Below are positions 18,721 to 29,118 of a DNA stretch of 64,000 nt, in pieces. The stretch is from Ectocarpus siliculosus. Taxonomy: Eukaryota > Sar > Phaeophyceae > Ectocarpales > Ectocarpaceae. A program made the position numbers and the translations under genes. Numbering within the stretch: the stretch's first letter is position 1; each line of letters opens with the position of its first letter. The notes beneath the pieces are model-generated. The model did no database searches, was not told the DNA's origin, and saw only the letters and a list, made by a program, of their open reading frames with translations. The stretch covers positions 1,322,674-1,386,673 of the forward strand of contig FN649750.1 in assembly GCA_000310025.1 (NCBI GenBank). The letters run 5' to 3'.

Positions 18721-19968
18721 CTATCCGTTCCCCCAGACGGTCCCCTCCCCCGGCTGTCTCGATACGATCCTACTGCCGTCTGTAAGTTTCCGTGACACTC
18801 GCCGCGAATCCTCTACATTGTTTCGCGCGTACGGCTTGTATGCATCCGACCTCCACTTCCCTTCTCTCTGAATCACTCGTTCTGCGATGTCTCCGCCCGA
18901 TGCAAGAGCCGTCGCGCCTCCAATTCGCAACGAGTGCAACGCGTACTCCTGGGGGTTACGCCCCGACCTCGCTACCACTTCTCTGAGTGCACGGAGGGCA
19001 GCAGTATACCTCACTACTCTCACTGCTCTTCCACTACGGTACGAAGCCAACGGTGCGGAGTCAGGGAACGTCGCATGACACGATAACAGCTCCACCACAA
19101 GAGCCACCGCGCCACCGCGTGCTCTCACACCTGACTGCGGTCCGGTGACTTCGTCTCGCGTACGAACCCGTATGTTTCCTTTCTGCTCTTGATCGGCCTT
19201 GTGCCCTCTAAACCTCATTTCGACACGGTCTGCTCTACGATAGTGACTAAAGACTAATTGCGTCTCGCCAGCAAACAATGCTACGTCCGCCCTCGTAAGA
19301 CAGTGTGCCTCATGCACCCTGCCCGCATCATTCGCGAACACCTCATCAGACCGTGTGATAAAGAGATAGGACAAGCACAGACACAGCCACATCACTCTGC
19401 CCCCTTCCCCCCAGTTCTGGCTTGCGCTTTCCCCGTCCAGCAGCATACGCCAAGACACAGGCAGGCGCACACGGCGTACCGTCCCCACAGCCACGTGGTT
19501 CCTCGCAATCCCCCTTAGCGCACATTTCAACATCGGAGACGACAAGTCTAGCTCGACAGAAGCTTCCAGCCTATGAAAATGTTGTACAGCCGTGAGTTTT
19601 CCGGATATTGTACTCGCTAGATTACCCTCAGACTCGAAACACCAGGCTACGAAGTCTATCAACTCCCACACATGAAGGTCCCCGGCACGTTGCCCTAGGA
19701 ACTTGGGCTTCTCCGTCAGCCTGCGAAACGTGCACCAAGAGTTGAAGCCTGACGTGTAAGTCCTTCTAGACGAAGACGCAACTGAGTGCTCGACGAGCTG
19801 CATGCCAAGACGTCGGTAACAAAGTCCCGTCCTGCCTGTCCCAGGTCCTGAACCTGCTGATAGCCCTGGAGCCAACCTCGTGTAGACCGGCGTGCTGCCG
19901 TTCGATTTAGCCGCAGGTGCGCTGCCATCCGAGGTAGGCCCCCCCGCTACGCGGGAGAGCCCGCACCC
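18721..19968 (-). CDS. Tyrosine recombinase of the split-repeat element
   Basis: 415 codons read from just after an in-frame TAG to the stop at 18721-18723; the first ATG is at 19803, giving 361 residues. The catalytic pattern of tyrosine recombinases is present. There is a first Arg box (L-F-I-T-R-S-D-E-V-F), then H-S-L-R-I-G-G-A-T near 18922-18940 (HxxR), then G-K-W-R-S-D-A-Y-K-P-Y near 18826-18860 with the nucleophilic Tyr. The N-terminal part has the core-binding look (R-R-T-Y-T-S-G-F-N-S-W). Such enzymes insert a circular DNA copy by site-specific strand exchange, so no target duplication is expected. The frame is intact, so the enzyme may be active. The upstream zinc-finger frame is the same frame, separated only by the TAG. 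Confidence 0.88.
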   Translation of the reverse strand, partial: GCGLSRVAGGPTSDGSAPAAKSNGSTPVYTRLAPGLSAGSGPGTGRTGLCYRRLGMQLVEHSVASSSRRTYTSGFNSWCTFRRLTEKPKFLGQRAGDLHVWELIDFVAWCFESEGNLASTISGKLTAVQHFHRLEASVELDLSSPMLKCALRGIARNHVAVGTVRRVRLPVSWRMLLDGESASQNWGEGGRVMWLCLCLSYLFITRSDEVFANDAGRVHEAHCLTRADVALFAGETQLVFSHYRRADRVEMRFRGHKADQEQKGNIRVRTRDEVTGPQSGVRARGGAVALVVELLSCHATFPDSAPLASYRSGRAVRVVRYTAALRALREVVARSGRNPQEYALHSLRIGGATALASGGDIAERVIQREGKWRSDAYKPYARNNVEDSRRVSRKLTDGSRIVSRQPGEGTVWGNG

Positions 19969-20349
19969 CTATTTGTCTTTCCCGTGGGTGAAGAAGCCAG
20001 CGGCCTTGGGTCTCGCGCCGCCCTCGCCAGCGGCGCGCGCCTCTCCTCCGCGCCCTCCCCCGTTGCCGTGGCCAACGCCGCGCGCGCCGGTTGCCGGAGT
20101 TTCGGACGCTCCGCGCCTAGCGTGGGAAGGGTTCTGGGCGTGGATGTGTGGGCAGTTACGATCATGGCAACCGGACGACGAGTTGAAGGCGAAGCAGTAA
20201 CCACGAGCGTGTCGAGCGATGCCGCCACTTTCTCTGTCACCAGGACGCCTTTGCGAAGCAAGGATTGCCACTCCATCTGCGACAGTTTTGAAACTGCCGG
20301 GGGCCGCCCCAGGATGAGCCACGCTTTTACCCGGCGGAGGTCCCCCCAC
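19969..20349 (-). CDS. CCCH zinc-finger frame preceding the recombinase
   Basis: ATG at 20347-20349, ending at TAG 19969-19971. The key motif is C-F-A-F-N-S-S-S-G-C-H-D-R-N-C-P-H-I-H (C-x8-C-x4-C-x3-H), a CCCH finger as found in gag-like proteins of DIRS-type elements. A Gly/Ala/Arg-rich tail follows. It continues in frame through the TAG into the recombinase, so a readthrough fusion or a single nonsense mutation is possible. Upstream coding (about 20350-20560) lies in another frame and contains a short coiled coil (E-L-Q-R-K-R-D-E-A-A), which suggests a frameshift near 20250. Confidence 0.6.
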   Translation of the reverse strand: MGGPPPGKSVAHPGAAPGSFKTVADGVAILASQRRPGDRESGGIARHARGYCFAFNSSSGCHDRNCPHIHAQNPSHARRGASETPATGARGVGHGNGGGRGGEARAAGEGGARPKAAGFFTHGKDK

Positions 20350-20950
20350 ATCCGCGCTCTATCCTTTGCCGTAGCCTTAGCCCACCTCGGCGCTGGGTGT
20401 AGCGGGGGCCCGAGAGGCCGATGGTGGGGCGGTTGTGCCCACAATTTGCCACCCCCCCCCGGAAGGCCAGGTCCTGCTGCTTGGGTGGCGATCAGGTCGT
20501 CGATCGTTGCTTGAAGCTGCTGGCGATCACCGGCAGCCTCATCGCGCTTCCGCTGCAGCTCCTCCCTTCAGGCCGTCCACCAGCCCGCGGAGAGAAGCGA
20601 GCTCAGTCTCATCAGCGGGGGGGTCGCCGCGGGTGCCTGTCCCTGGCGCTCGCGAGGAGGATACCGCTCGACGCCTCGCGGGAGTACGTGATCCGCTGCG
20701 CGTCGAGGGGCGAGCCGTCGAGCTCGCCACCGATCGCGCGGTAGACCTCTCGTGCGTGGTGTCGAAGGTGTCGCCGCCCGACCTCGCCCTGCTTGCCCAG
20801 CCGCTGCCCTGCCGCTCCGCGTGGAGGCCCGTGTCGGCATCTGGTCGCGGTTGGAGTCGTATAAGCAGCGGACCGGCGGCAGGCGGCGGGCGAGCGTCAG
20901 GGCGGCGTTGCGGGAACACTTCTGTTCCTCTTCATCGTGGGCGTAGTCGA
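20350..20950 (-). pseudogene. Degraded gag-like upstream region of the recombinase element
   Basis: GC-rich sequence with gag-like, Arg/Ser/Pro-rich and coiled-coil stretches scattered over different minus-strand frames (for example 20539-20919 and 19947-20560). Frame breaks near 20540-20560 and 20250 prevent one continuous product. No reverse transcriptase motif (such as YxDD) was seen. Confidence 0.4.
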
Positions 20951-21219
20951 TCGCGCGCCTGGATCTGCAGTTAGAATGGTCTACAAATCCTATCTTCGGG
21001 CGAAACTATCTGACGTGGGTTTTCGTCGGGCCCAGAACGACGCGTTGTTATATCGCGAGCTCGCGTTAGTTCATTCTCGACGCCTGTGGATTGAATGGAG
21101 TGATTATTGCTGCTGACGCTACGGTCACCGGACGTCGACCAATCCCGAATATTTCTCTCTTTGGAACACTAGCGATGGTTTCTCTTTTTTTTTTTTTTAT
21201 ATATATATTTTCTTGGATT

Positions 21220-23090
21220 CGGTGAACCCCGGTTCGCCATCGGCACGGGTGCTTCCACTCATTGGCGCGTCCCGTGCTGATACGTGTTTTTTTTTTTTTT
21301 TTTTCGATGCGTTGGATACGGTGAACTCCACTTGCCAACAGCGCGGTTGCTTCCACTCATTGGCGCGTCCCTCGCTGAAACTGACAACACATATGCAGCA
21401 CGGGTGCTTCCACTCATTGGCGCGACCCGCACTGATGATACTTGTACGCAGCGCGGGTGCTTCCACTCATTGGCGCGTCCCTTGCTGAAACTGACAACAC
21501 ATATGAGCACGGGTGCTTCCACTCATTGGCGCGTCCCGTACTGATACGTGTATGACTTCGTTTTCGATGCGTGGAGATCGGTTAATTCTACTCGCCCAAC
21601 AGCACGGGTGCGCCCACTCATTGGCGCGTCCCGTACTGATACGTGTACGGCGTTTTTGTTCTTTCTTTTTGAGATCGGTTAACTCTACTCGCCAACAGCA
21701 CTCATTGGCGCGTCCCTTGCTGAAACTGACAACACATATGCAGCACGGGTGCTTCCACTCATTGGCGCGTCCCGTACTGATACGTGTACGACTTCGTTTT
21801 CGATGCGTTGAATTCGGTTAACTCTACTCGCCAACAGCACGGGTGCGTCCACTCATTGGCGCGTCCCGTGCTAATACGTGTACGGCGTTTTGTTCTTTCT
21901 TTTTGAGATCGGTTAACTCTACTCGCCAACAGCACGAGTGCTTCCACTCGTTGGCGCGTCCCGTGCTGAGGCTGACAACACATATACAGCACGGGTGCTT
22001 CCACTCATTGGCGCGTCCCGTACTGATGCATGATTTGTGGTATTTCCTACCGCTGCGTTGAATTCGGTTAACTCTACTCGCCAAACAGCGCGGGTGCTTC
22101 CACTCATTGGTGCGTCCCCGTGCTGATACGTGTACGGCGTTTTGTTCTTTCTTTTTGAGATCGGTTAACTCTACTCGCCAACAGCACGAGTGCTTCCACT
22201 CGTTGGCGCGTCCCGTGCTGAGGCTGACAACACATATGCAGCACGGGTGCTTCCACTCATTGGCGCGTCCCGTACTGATGCATGATTTGTGGTATTTCCT
22301 ACCGCTGCGTTGAATTCGGTTAACTCTACTCGCCAACAGCGCGGGTGCTTCCACTCATTGGCGCGTCCCGTGCTGATACATGTACGGCGTTTTGTTCTTT
22401 CTTTTTGAGATCGGTTAACTCTACTCGCCAACAGCACGAGTGCTTCCACTCATTGGCGCGTCCCGTGCTGAGGCTGACATCACATATGCAGCACGGGTGC
22501 TTCCACTCATTGGCGCGTCCCGTACTGATGCATGATTTGTGGTATTTTTCTACCGCTGCGTTGAATTCGGTTAACTCTACTCGCCAACAGCGCGGGTGCT
22601 TCCACTCATTGGCGCGTCCCGTGCTGATACATGTACGGCGTTTTGTTCTTTCTTTTTGAGATCGGTTAACTCTACTCACCAACCGCACGAGTGCTTCCAC
22701 TCATTGACGCGTCCCGCNNNNNNNNNNNNNNNNNNNNNNNNNNNNNNNNNNNNNNNNNNNNNNNNNNNNNNNNNNNNNNNNNNNNNNNNNNNNNNNNNNN
22801 NNNNNNNNNNNNNNNNNTCCCGTGCTGAGGCTGACATCACATATGCAGCACGGGTGCTTCCACTCATTGGCGCGTCCCGTACTGATGCATGATTTGTGGT
22901 ATTTTTCTACCGCTGCGTTGAATTCGGTTAACTCTACTCGCCAACAGCGCGGGTGCTTCCACTCATTGGCGCATCCCGTGCTGATACATGTATGACTTCG
23001 TGTTTCGTTGCGTTGAGATCGGTTAACTTCCACTCGCCAACAGCACGGACGAGTGCTTCCACTATTGGCGCGTCCCGTGCTGGTGCGTGT
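21220..23090. repeat. Minisatellite array with a shared GCTTCCACTCATTGGCGCGT core
   Basis: About twenty copies of a ~25-bp core spaced 50-105 bases apart. They alternate with two spacer types: CTGACAACACATATGCAGCA, and a longer one with TTGTTCTTTCTTTTTGAGAT then CGGTTAACTCTACTCGCCA. Higher-order units of about 250 bp are visible between 21840 and 22640. Long open frames on both strands are created by the repeat and are not genes. The array lies inside the recombinase element and contains an assembly gap. Confidence 0.9.
22719..22817. other. Assembly gap (N run)
   Basis: About 100 N bases within the minisatellite; the true array length is unknown. Confidence 0.99.
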
Positions 23091-24237
23091 CCTTGTTTTT
23101 TTTATTTTCATTGAGATCACTTCCGCATAGACAATCCTACGGCAGGTTGACGAGTTTTTGGCATGCATCAATTGCTGTCCGGGCGTTTTTGGTCGCTTAA
23201 TCGTCGATGGACGTGACGTATTCTTATAGAAGGTTTGTGTCACGGCTGGCAATAAATTTGACGTGATGCCCCTCGAGACCGTGATGCACTCACATGGACC
23301 GCTACCTGACGTTCCTCGCGAGTTCGAACCTCGCGTGTCACATCCACCTCCCCCCCCTATTTTTTTCTCATCTTCTTTTTCCTTATGCATACAGCACGTA
23401 GTTCGCTGTCTCGTTTTTTTTTTCTCGTCTTCATTGTTTTTCAGTCTTTTTCTTTGAGTCTTTCTCTCGCATGCATGTGTTTTTGCTTTTATCCGTTCCC
23501 GTGAATGCTGTTGAATGCACTTTCCGATTACGTATGCGGCCGCTTTGTATGCCATGGGACTTGTCGATACCATCAGTGGGGACTTGTCAATACCATCCGT
23601 GGAGACGATTGCTTACGTGAGTGGGCATATTATCGTCGATTCCTTCAGCTATATGCCCCTCTGTGCGCGGCACAGACAAGATTGTACCGGCAAGTAGTCC
23701 CTAGTAAGCCGGGGGAAACAGAAAACAAGGCACCTGCCTCATGTGCATAATCGTGACAGCATCATGCCCTACTGCCGCGGGTCGATTGGTTATGTCCGAT
23801 GCCGCAGGGTTCCTCCACCCCGTGCAGTACAATGGCTGCTATCAACCGCGACAAGTCAGCGTGCGACCATACAACAGGCCCCGCTCTTTCTTTTTGCCGT
23901 TGAATTTTTTCTTCAGAGAGAGTACGTCTGGTTGGGACGAACCGCATTTTTTTTCTTCAGCGAGAGTACGTCTCGGTTGGGATGAACCGCATCCCATGTT
24001 TGGGAAGGGACCTATCTGAGCGGCGCGGCGAGCGAGACTGCGTTGGCTTGCCGCCGCTTATCTTACTGCACCCTCCCCCCTCGTGCTAAATGCACGCAGC
24101 GGTGAGGTCACAGGAGTAGCGGGACGCGAATAGGAACACGGCCGACACGATGGATGTTGGACACGAGTACACACCTTTATATGGAGAGTCGCGTGCTGGT
24201 CACTTCCCCAATGCTTGCGCCGTGTCCCGTCCCGCCC
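23091..24237. other. Recombinase-element leader region, no gene recognised
   Basis: Non-coding to the eye. It contains a pol III B-box-like stretch (GCGAGTTCGAACCTCGC near 23317) and a near-perfect tandem pair of a ~38-bp unit (GAGAGTACGTCT ... GAACCGCAT) at about 23912-23990. It is bounded on the right by A1. Confidence 0.4.
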
Positions 24238-24510
24238 TTTTCTAAACTGCCGCCGCTACTGCGTTAGGCGGCTGCTGCTGTCCTTCCGTTGCTTCACGCG
24301 CTCTGTAGCTGTCACACGTTACCCGACTTTGCTACAGCCCCTGCGTGGACTCGATCACGGAATGACACCCCCAACTATAGACTAATAATTCCAAACACCG
24401 TGACCCTGGGTTTCCGGTAGAAAATGAAGCCAAATTCTAATTCGACTGTTACAAAATAAACACCAGTTTATTCTATCTGCTTCGACGAACAAACCTTCCT
24501 TTTATTTTGT
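24238..24510 (-). repeat. Terminal repeat A1
   Basis: 273 bp, equal to A2 (18179-18451). It forms the minus-strand 5' end of the split-repeat element and ends in the 12-bp junction sequence. Confidence 0.9.
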
Positions 24511-24614
24511 CTTATTTTGTCTGATTTGGAAAGTCGCATCTTCGATCTTTATTTGAGGTTGAGTATTGGATTGACGATAAAGTATCTGCATCTACGACTT
24601 CCCAGGGTGGGCTA
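24511..24614 (+). pseudogene. Continuation of the old chromovirus 3' UTR
   Basis: Similar to 17393-17510 of the young element: GAAAGTCGCATCTTCGAT, GAGTATTGGATTGA, GTATCTGCAT and GGTGGGCTAATG correspond in order. Together with 7555-8431 and 17810-17870 this restores one old element split by two insertions. No LTR like that of the young element follows, so the old element belongs to a different LTR group. Confidence 0.65.
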
Positions 24615-25328
24615 ATGTAATGGAGCAACTAGTGTATTTGCATTGTACGAGCGTTTCATGAACGCTGTATGAGCGCTTATTGGATATTTTGAATTTTCTT
24701 TGGATATGGATATTTGGCGACGTTGAAGGGTATTGAAGTAGCTTGAAGGAAGATCAAAATCCCAGCCCCGCTCCCTCACTCTCCGAGTGGGAGCTGAGCG
24801 GACCTGGTCTAAGAAGGCTAAACAAGAGATCAAACAACAACTGTGAGTACCCGAAGCCAGGAGCAACGAGCTTGGTCCCTTCCCTCTTTTATTTCTCTGT
24901 TCCTCCATAACATACGCGAATGACATGCGTTGATGGGCATGCTGCATGGCGATGGTGTTGCCTACCGCATGTCTCTCACTCTCTAATCAACCAAAGGTCT
25001 TGAGTCAACCTTCTTTCTCTTCGGCCTCTGACGGGCTACCGCACCCAAACATAGTTGAATGTCGAACACTGGTGGACGTTGCGCACTCTTCTGAGCGGCT
25101 ACCTACTATACCCTTTCTGTTACCCGGGACTGGCTGCATTATTAGCACTGCATTTCAGCCGCGGCCCTGGCGGCTAACCGGCAATAATAGCGATTCAATC
25201 AATAGTTTCACACGAAACGAACAGAGTTAAAGATTCAACGAATTCCAATAATTGGACTAAAGCTCAAATAATGTGATTTTGGATATAGATTAATGACCTA
25301 TATACCCATTCAGAAAAGGATCGTTAGA
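24615..25328. other. no recognisable gene
   Basis: No motif or exon recognised. It may include the diverged 3' LTR of the old chromovirus (starting TGTAATGGAG), which I cannot confirm without a second copy. Confidence 0.4.
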
Positions 25329-25823
25329 CCCATGTTTATGGTTTCCAAATCTTTATCTTCATTTCTTTGGACAAATGCTGACTTTTTCGACCTTTTGGGC
25401 AGTCTGCCTCCCGAATGAATGCGAATCAGCTGTTCGACCTTTGAGAATAGTCACAGCTTTGCCTGAGATGTATACAGGCCGCCTATTTGTTTTGCCAGGG
25501 TCCACGTTTGCTTTTTTTCCAGCAGTTCAAGATGTGCAAGATTCGGCCCAAAGACCACCTCGGAGCAAATCTTGGGCCAAGATCTGTCCAAAAGCTGGTG
25601 TTGGAAAAATCTTGCGTGAAAATTGTGCATCTTGAAAAAATCAAACGTGGGCCCTGGCGAAACAAATAGGCGATCTGTAGACATCTCAGCAAAAGCTGTG
25701 ACTATTCTCAAAGGTCGAACAGCTGATTCGCATTCGTTCGGGAGGCAGACTGCCCAAAAGATCGAAAAAGTCAACATTTGTCCGAAGAAAGGAAGATAAA
25801 GATTTGGAAACCATAAACATGGG
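25329..25823. mobile_element. Fold-back inverted-repeat element 1
   Basis: A 495-bp near-palindrome. The left arm starts CCCATGTTTATGGTTTCC and the right arm ends with the reverse complement; arms are about 200 bp and well conserved, with an unpaired centre of about 100 bp. The arms translate to matching peptides on both strands, a by-product of symmetry. No transposase and no clear target duplication. Confidence 0.8.
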
Positions 25824-26491
25824 CCTTAATGAAGAAATATTCAATCTGATTTTTTTTCCGAGGAATCTAAGAGGAGGAACGGTCGGTCGTGTTGTGATTG
25901 TGGACGATTTTTTTCAGATGATCCACAGTCAGTCCAGCTCATGGGTGGGTTTAGAACGTACGTATACCCATCAGCGGAGTCTTCACAACAGGTACCTTCT
26001 GTTACCTGAGGCTGACTCTGCATCAAGAAGTTCGTTTGATCTACTCTGAAGTACATATCTATGTACTTAGAAACCGTCTAACCGAAAACATATTTTATAT
26101 TATGCGTAGTAACCTGTAAAGATCCAACGCAAGGGCGAAAGGTTCACCACTCAAAAAAGCAATTAGGAATAATACTCGGAGCAATGTAATAGACGATGTT
26201 GATTTTATTTTTCGTTCTTTCCATGATCCAGTAGCTCCATGCTTATAACGTGTGTACGCATACCCATCGGCGCACCCATCTTAGCAGCTACCTACTATAA
26301 TTCTGTTTCCCGGGACTGGCTGCATTAGCACTTCATTTCAGCTACACATACACAGGTGGCCAAAGTACCGCCTTGTAGAGGCACATTGGGCAACCTCGAA
26401 AAAAAAACATTGGGCACCGATCGCAACCTGCTGATCTTGGGTAATTCTTGCAATGATGAGGTGGCCAGGTTGGGCAACCTGAACTTTTCTT
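25824..26491. other. no recognisable gene
   Basis: Intergenic. From about 26345 (GGTGGCCAAAGTACC, ACATTGGGCAACC) it is similar, inverted, to the end of the repeat region at 34140-34210. Confidence 0.4.
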
Positions 26492-26825
26492 GGAGGTTGG
26501 GGCGTAGTCTACAAGGCGGTTGGTGGGTAGGTTGGGGATGATGCGCAAGGTGTGCCTTTTTTGGAGGTTGGCGGACTGTCTACAACCTGGTACGCGGACA
26601 GGTTGCCGATGCTGTTGCAAGGTGTACTTTGGGTGGAGGTTGGCGGACTGTCTACAACCTGGTACGCTGCCAGGTTGCCGAAGTTGGTGCAAGGTGTACC
26701 TTTTTGTGGAGGTTGGGGCACTGTCTACAACCTGGTACGCGGACAGGTTGCCGATGCTGGTGCAAGGTTTTCCTGTTGTGGAGGTTGGCGCACTGCGGTG
26801 TACAAGCCGGTTGCCTAGGTTGTCG
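26492..26825 (+). repeat. Minisatellite, ~73-bp unit
   Basis: Four and a half tandem units starting at about 26492, 26562, 26635, 26708 and 26780. Each has GGAGGTTGG, CTGTCTACAACCTGGTACGC, CAGGTTGCCGA and GCAAGGT. It is related in inverse orientation to the array at 33690-34140, together with its flank. Confidence 0.85.
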
Positions 26826-28046
26826 GAGGCAACAGCAGCAGCATTGCTACTCAGCAACACCAATGTGGGTTCAATACCCCATCATGACTTTTTTTTCCCT
26901 CCCATTTTTTCAAAAGATTTTTTCGATACGGGTATCGGAACAGTATCGCGACTCATCATCTCGAGCCCGTTGTCGACAACTCTGGAGTTGCATAGAGATT
27001 CGTTTTTTTTAACTTCCGCCAGCAACGTCGATGATGGAAATGATCCGTGCATGCAACACTACATAATCGTTGTCTTAAGATGAGGGAAAGACGACTCAAT
27101 CGGGGACAACAGCTACACGTACTGACGGCGCGTTTTCCCAATGCACATGCACTCGTAGAAACGACTGCCTTCTCCCGACACTAAACAAAGCATTCCCCCT
27201 CCCGCCGCCCCGAAAGCCCCAGCAGTATCCAATATATGGTTCCTGTCCTTGTTGAATTTTCCCCTGCACCACCCGCCGACGTTGATCATGGAGATGATCC
27301 GCAAGAAAGCAATACCATTGAGTGTTGACGGATAGACGACGAAGCGGAGACAATAGTTACACGTAGCGAAAGCGGGCTCCCCCAATACACTTGTCCAAAC
27401 GACCGATTCGATGTCAGAAAATAAAGCACCCCCTCTCTCGCCGCCCCCGAAGTCACAATTCTAGACACGAAGAAATGTCACTGCCCGAGAACAAAATAAA
27501 GGCATACTGCAGGGACTGCAGAGAGAGACGTCTCTACCCTCCAAACACCACAAAAAAACACCTCCAAGATGGCCTTCCCCACGAGGGACAAGAAAGAAGC
27601 ATGACGGCAACGACTGAAGGCAAGAGGCCGCCGCAGCGATAGATTCCAGACGCACTTGGAGACACTGTAAAAAACCTTCCCGAGAGCACTAAGCACCTCA
27701 CAGCATTCTTCATTCAAACGCAAACATGAGCCATTGCGAGCGGGAAGGAAAATTTTCCGCCTTCTCGTTCAACACTCCGGCCCGTTGTGGAAGAGAGGAC
27801 CCGGGAAAACGCGTCGAACGGCGTTGAAGCGGAGATCCCGTCGACTACACCTGGGGTTTGCCGATCAGCAGCGAAATAATATTAAGTGTGAGAGGAGAGG
27901 AGACTAAACGTGGGCCGTCGATGAATGGGGGTGCAGATATGCATTGTCAACAATACTATTTAAACCAGGCATGGGGGGTTGGAACAAAACCCACAGCTTA
28001 ACCGCAGGTCGTAGAATACGCCAGAGACGAGGTAAAGTCAAGGGGA
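26826..28046. other. no recognisable gene
   Basis: About 1.2 kb without recognised exons. Two short stretches (27000-27100 and 27250-27330) resemble each other (GCCAGCAACGTCGATGATGG versus GCCGACGTTGATCATGGAGA), hinting at an old local duplication. Confidence 0.4.
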
Positions 28047-28921
28047 ATTGACAAAATGGGGTATACCCCGCGTGTTCAGGCATAAAATGGGGGATCCCTT
28101 TTCTCGATGTGGGGCGCAACGCCTGACGCCGGGTAGCCGCCTTCTAATGCTTCAGCCCCATGCACCACGTCCTCAGGAAGGACGCCCAGCTTTTCGTTTT
28201 TTTTCACCGTCAGGAACAGGGTTAACTAGGGCCTGGAAGAGGGGAGCTTGTTGGAGGACCCCATTTTGTCCACGAAACCGTGGGGTACACCCCCCTGTCT
28301 GCTAAAAGTTTATCTAGTACGCCATTGTGTTCACAAACATATCCCATAATGTTCAAGGTATACCCCTTTTTGTTCAGTGGTAACCCTCCCGCGGACTGCC
28401 AAAACGTCAACCAACAACCAACCGCAGACCGGACCATATCTCTGTACTTTCTGTCTCCTTGCCGCGCCGCAGACGACAACAAAGCCCGCGTGTTGCACCG
28501 CAGACCACCATACCCCAACCACGCCTATATGTATGGTAGTATGCTGTTGGTTGTTGGTTGACATTTTGGCAGTCCGCAGGAGTGTCACCACTGAACAAAA
28601 AGGGGTATACCTTGAACAGTATGGGATATGTTTGTGAACACAACGGCGTACTAGATAAACTTTTAGCAGACAGGGGGGTGTACCCCACGGTTTCGTGGAC
28701 AAAATGGGGTCCTCCAATAAGCTCCCCTCTTCCAGGCCCTAGTTAACCCTGTTCCTGACGATGAAAAAAAACGAAAAGCTGGGCGTCCTTCCTGAGGACA
28801 TGGTGCATGGGGCTGAAGCATTAGAAGGCGGCTGCCCGGTGTCAGGCGTTGCGCCCCACACCGAAAAAAAGGATACCCCATTTTATGCCTAAACACGCGG
28901 GGTATACCCCATTTTGTCAAT
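28047..28921. mobile_element. Fold-back inverted-repeat element 2
   Basis: An 875-bp element with arms of about 380 bp (28047-28425 and 28546-28921) that are nearly perfect reverse complements, and a ~120-bp centre. The ends are ATTGACAAAATGGGGTATAC and its inverse. Several GGGGTATACC-type palindromes and ACCCCATTTTGTCC motifs recur inside each arm. No protein is encoded. It could equally be two solo elements inserted head to head. Confidence 0.8.
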
Positions 28922-29118
28922 CCTCCTACATTTAAACATCAGGAGTGGCTAACGGACACGCTGGGATGGAGAAGAGTATATCGAAGGGAACCGCGGGCAT
29001 AACGATTGCACGACAAGAAAAACGCAAGCATCCAACACCGTTTCAGGCAGAGAAAGAGGAAGAGAGGCACGATTATTGGAAGACACATAACACACCTTGT
29101 CAACACGGGTTAGGCGTC

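Larger units (their letters stand above)
17871..24510 (-). mobile_element. Tyrosine-recombinase (DIRS/Ngaro-like) element with split direct repeats
   Basis: Read on the minus strand the order is A1 (24510-24238), internal region with zinc-finger and recombinase frames, B1 (18679-18440), A2 (18451-18179), B2 (18110-17871). B1 and A2 overlap by 12 bases (ACAAAATAAAAG on the minus strand). The same 12 bases begin A1 and end B2, as expected if B1-A2 templates a circle junction. This layout is diagnostic of PAT/Ngaro-type split-direct-repeat elements. The A copies (273 bp) and B copies (240 bp) look identical, so the insertion is young. No reverse transcriptase or RNase H was recognised; a minisatellite and a gap occupy the space. 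Flanks on both sides match one old chromovirus 3' UTR. Confidence 0.85.

Noticed and set aside
18721-19968. Crypton (DNA transposon) interpretation of the recombinase
   Set aside because: The split direct repeats A1/B1A2/B2 point to a DIRS/Ngaro-type retroelement, though missing RT leaves some doubt.
21220-23090. CRISPR-like regularity
   Set aside because: Eukaryotic context, repeat cores of unequal spacing, and spacers that are themselves repeated; this is a minisatellite.
23263-23349. tRNA-like stretch with a good T-arm and pairable ends
   Set aside because: No convincing D-arm or anticodon arm could be folded; likely a chance B-box or a decayed tRNA-derived sequence.
21824-23573. Long open frames on both strands in the minisatellite
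   Set aside because: Created by repeat unit periodicity and by N runs; both strands are open at once and composition is repetitive.
25375-25777. Similar peptides on opposite strands as a gene pair
   Set aside because: Explained by the near-perfect inverted repeat of the fold-back element.
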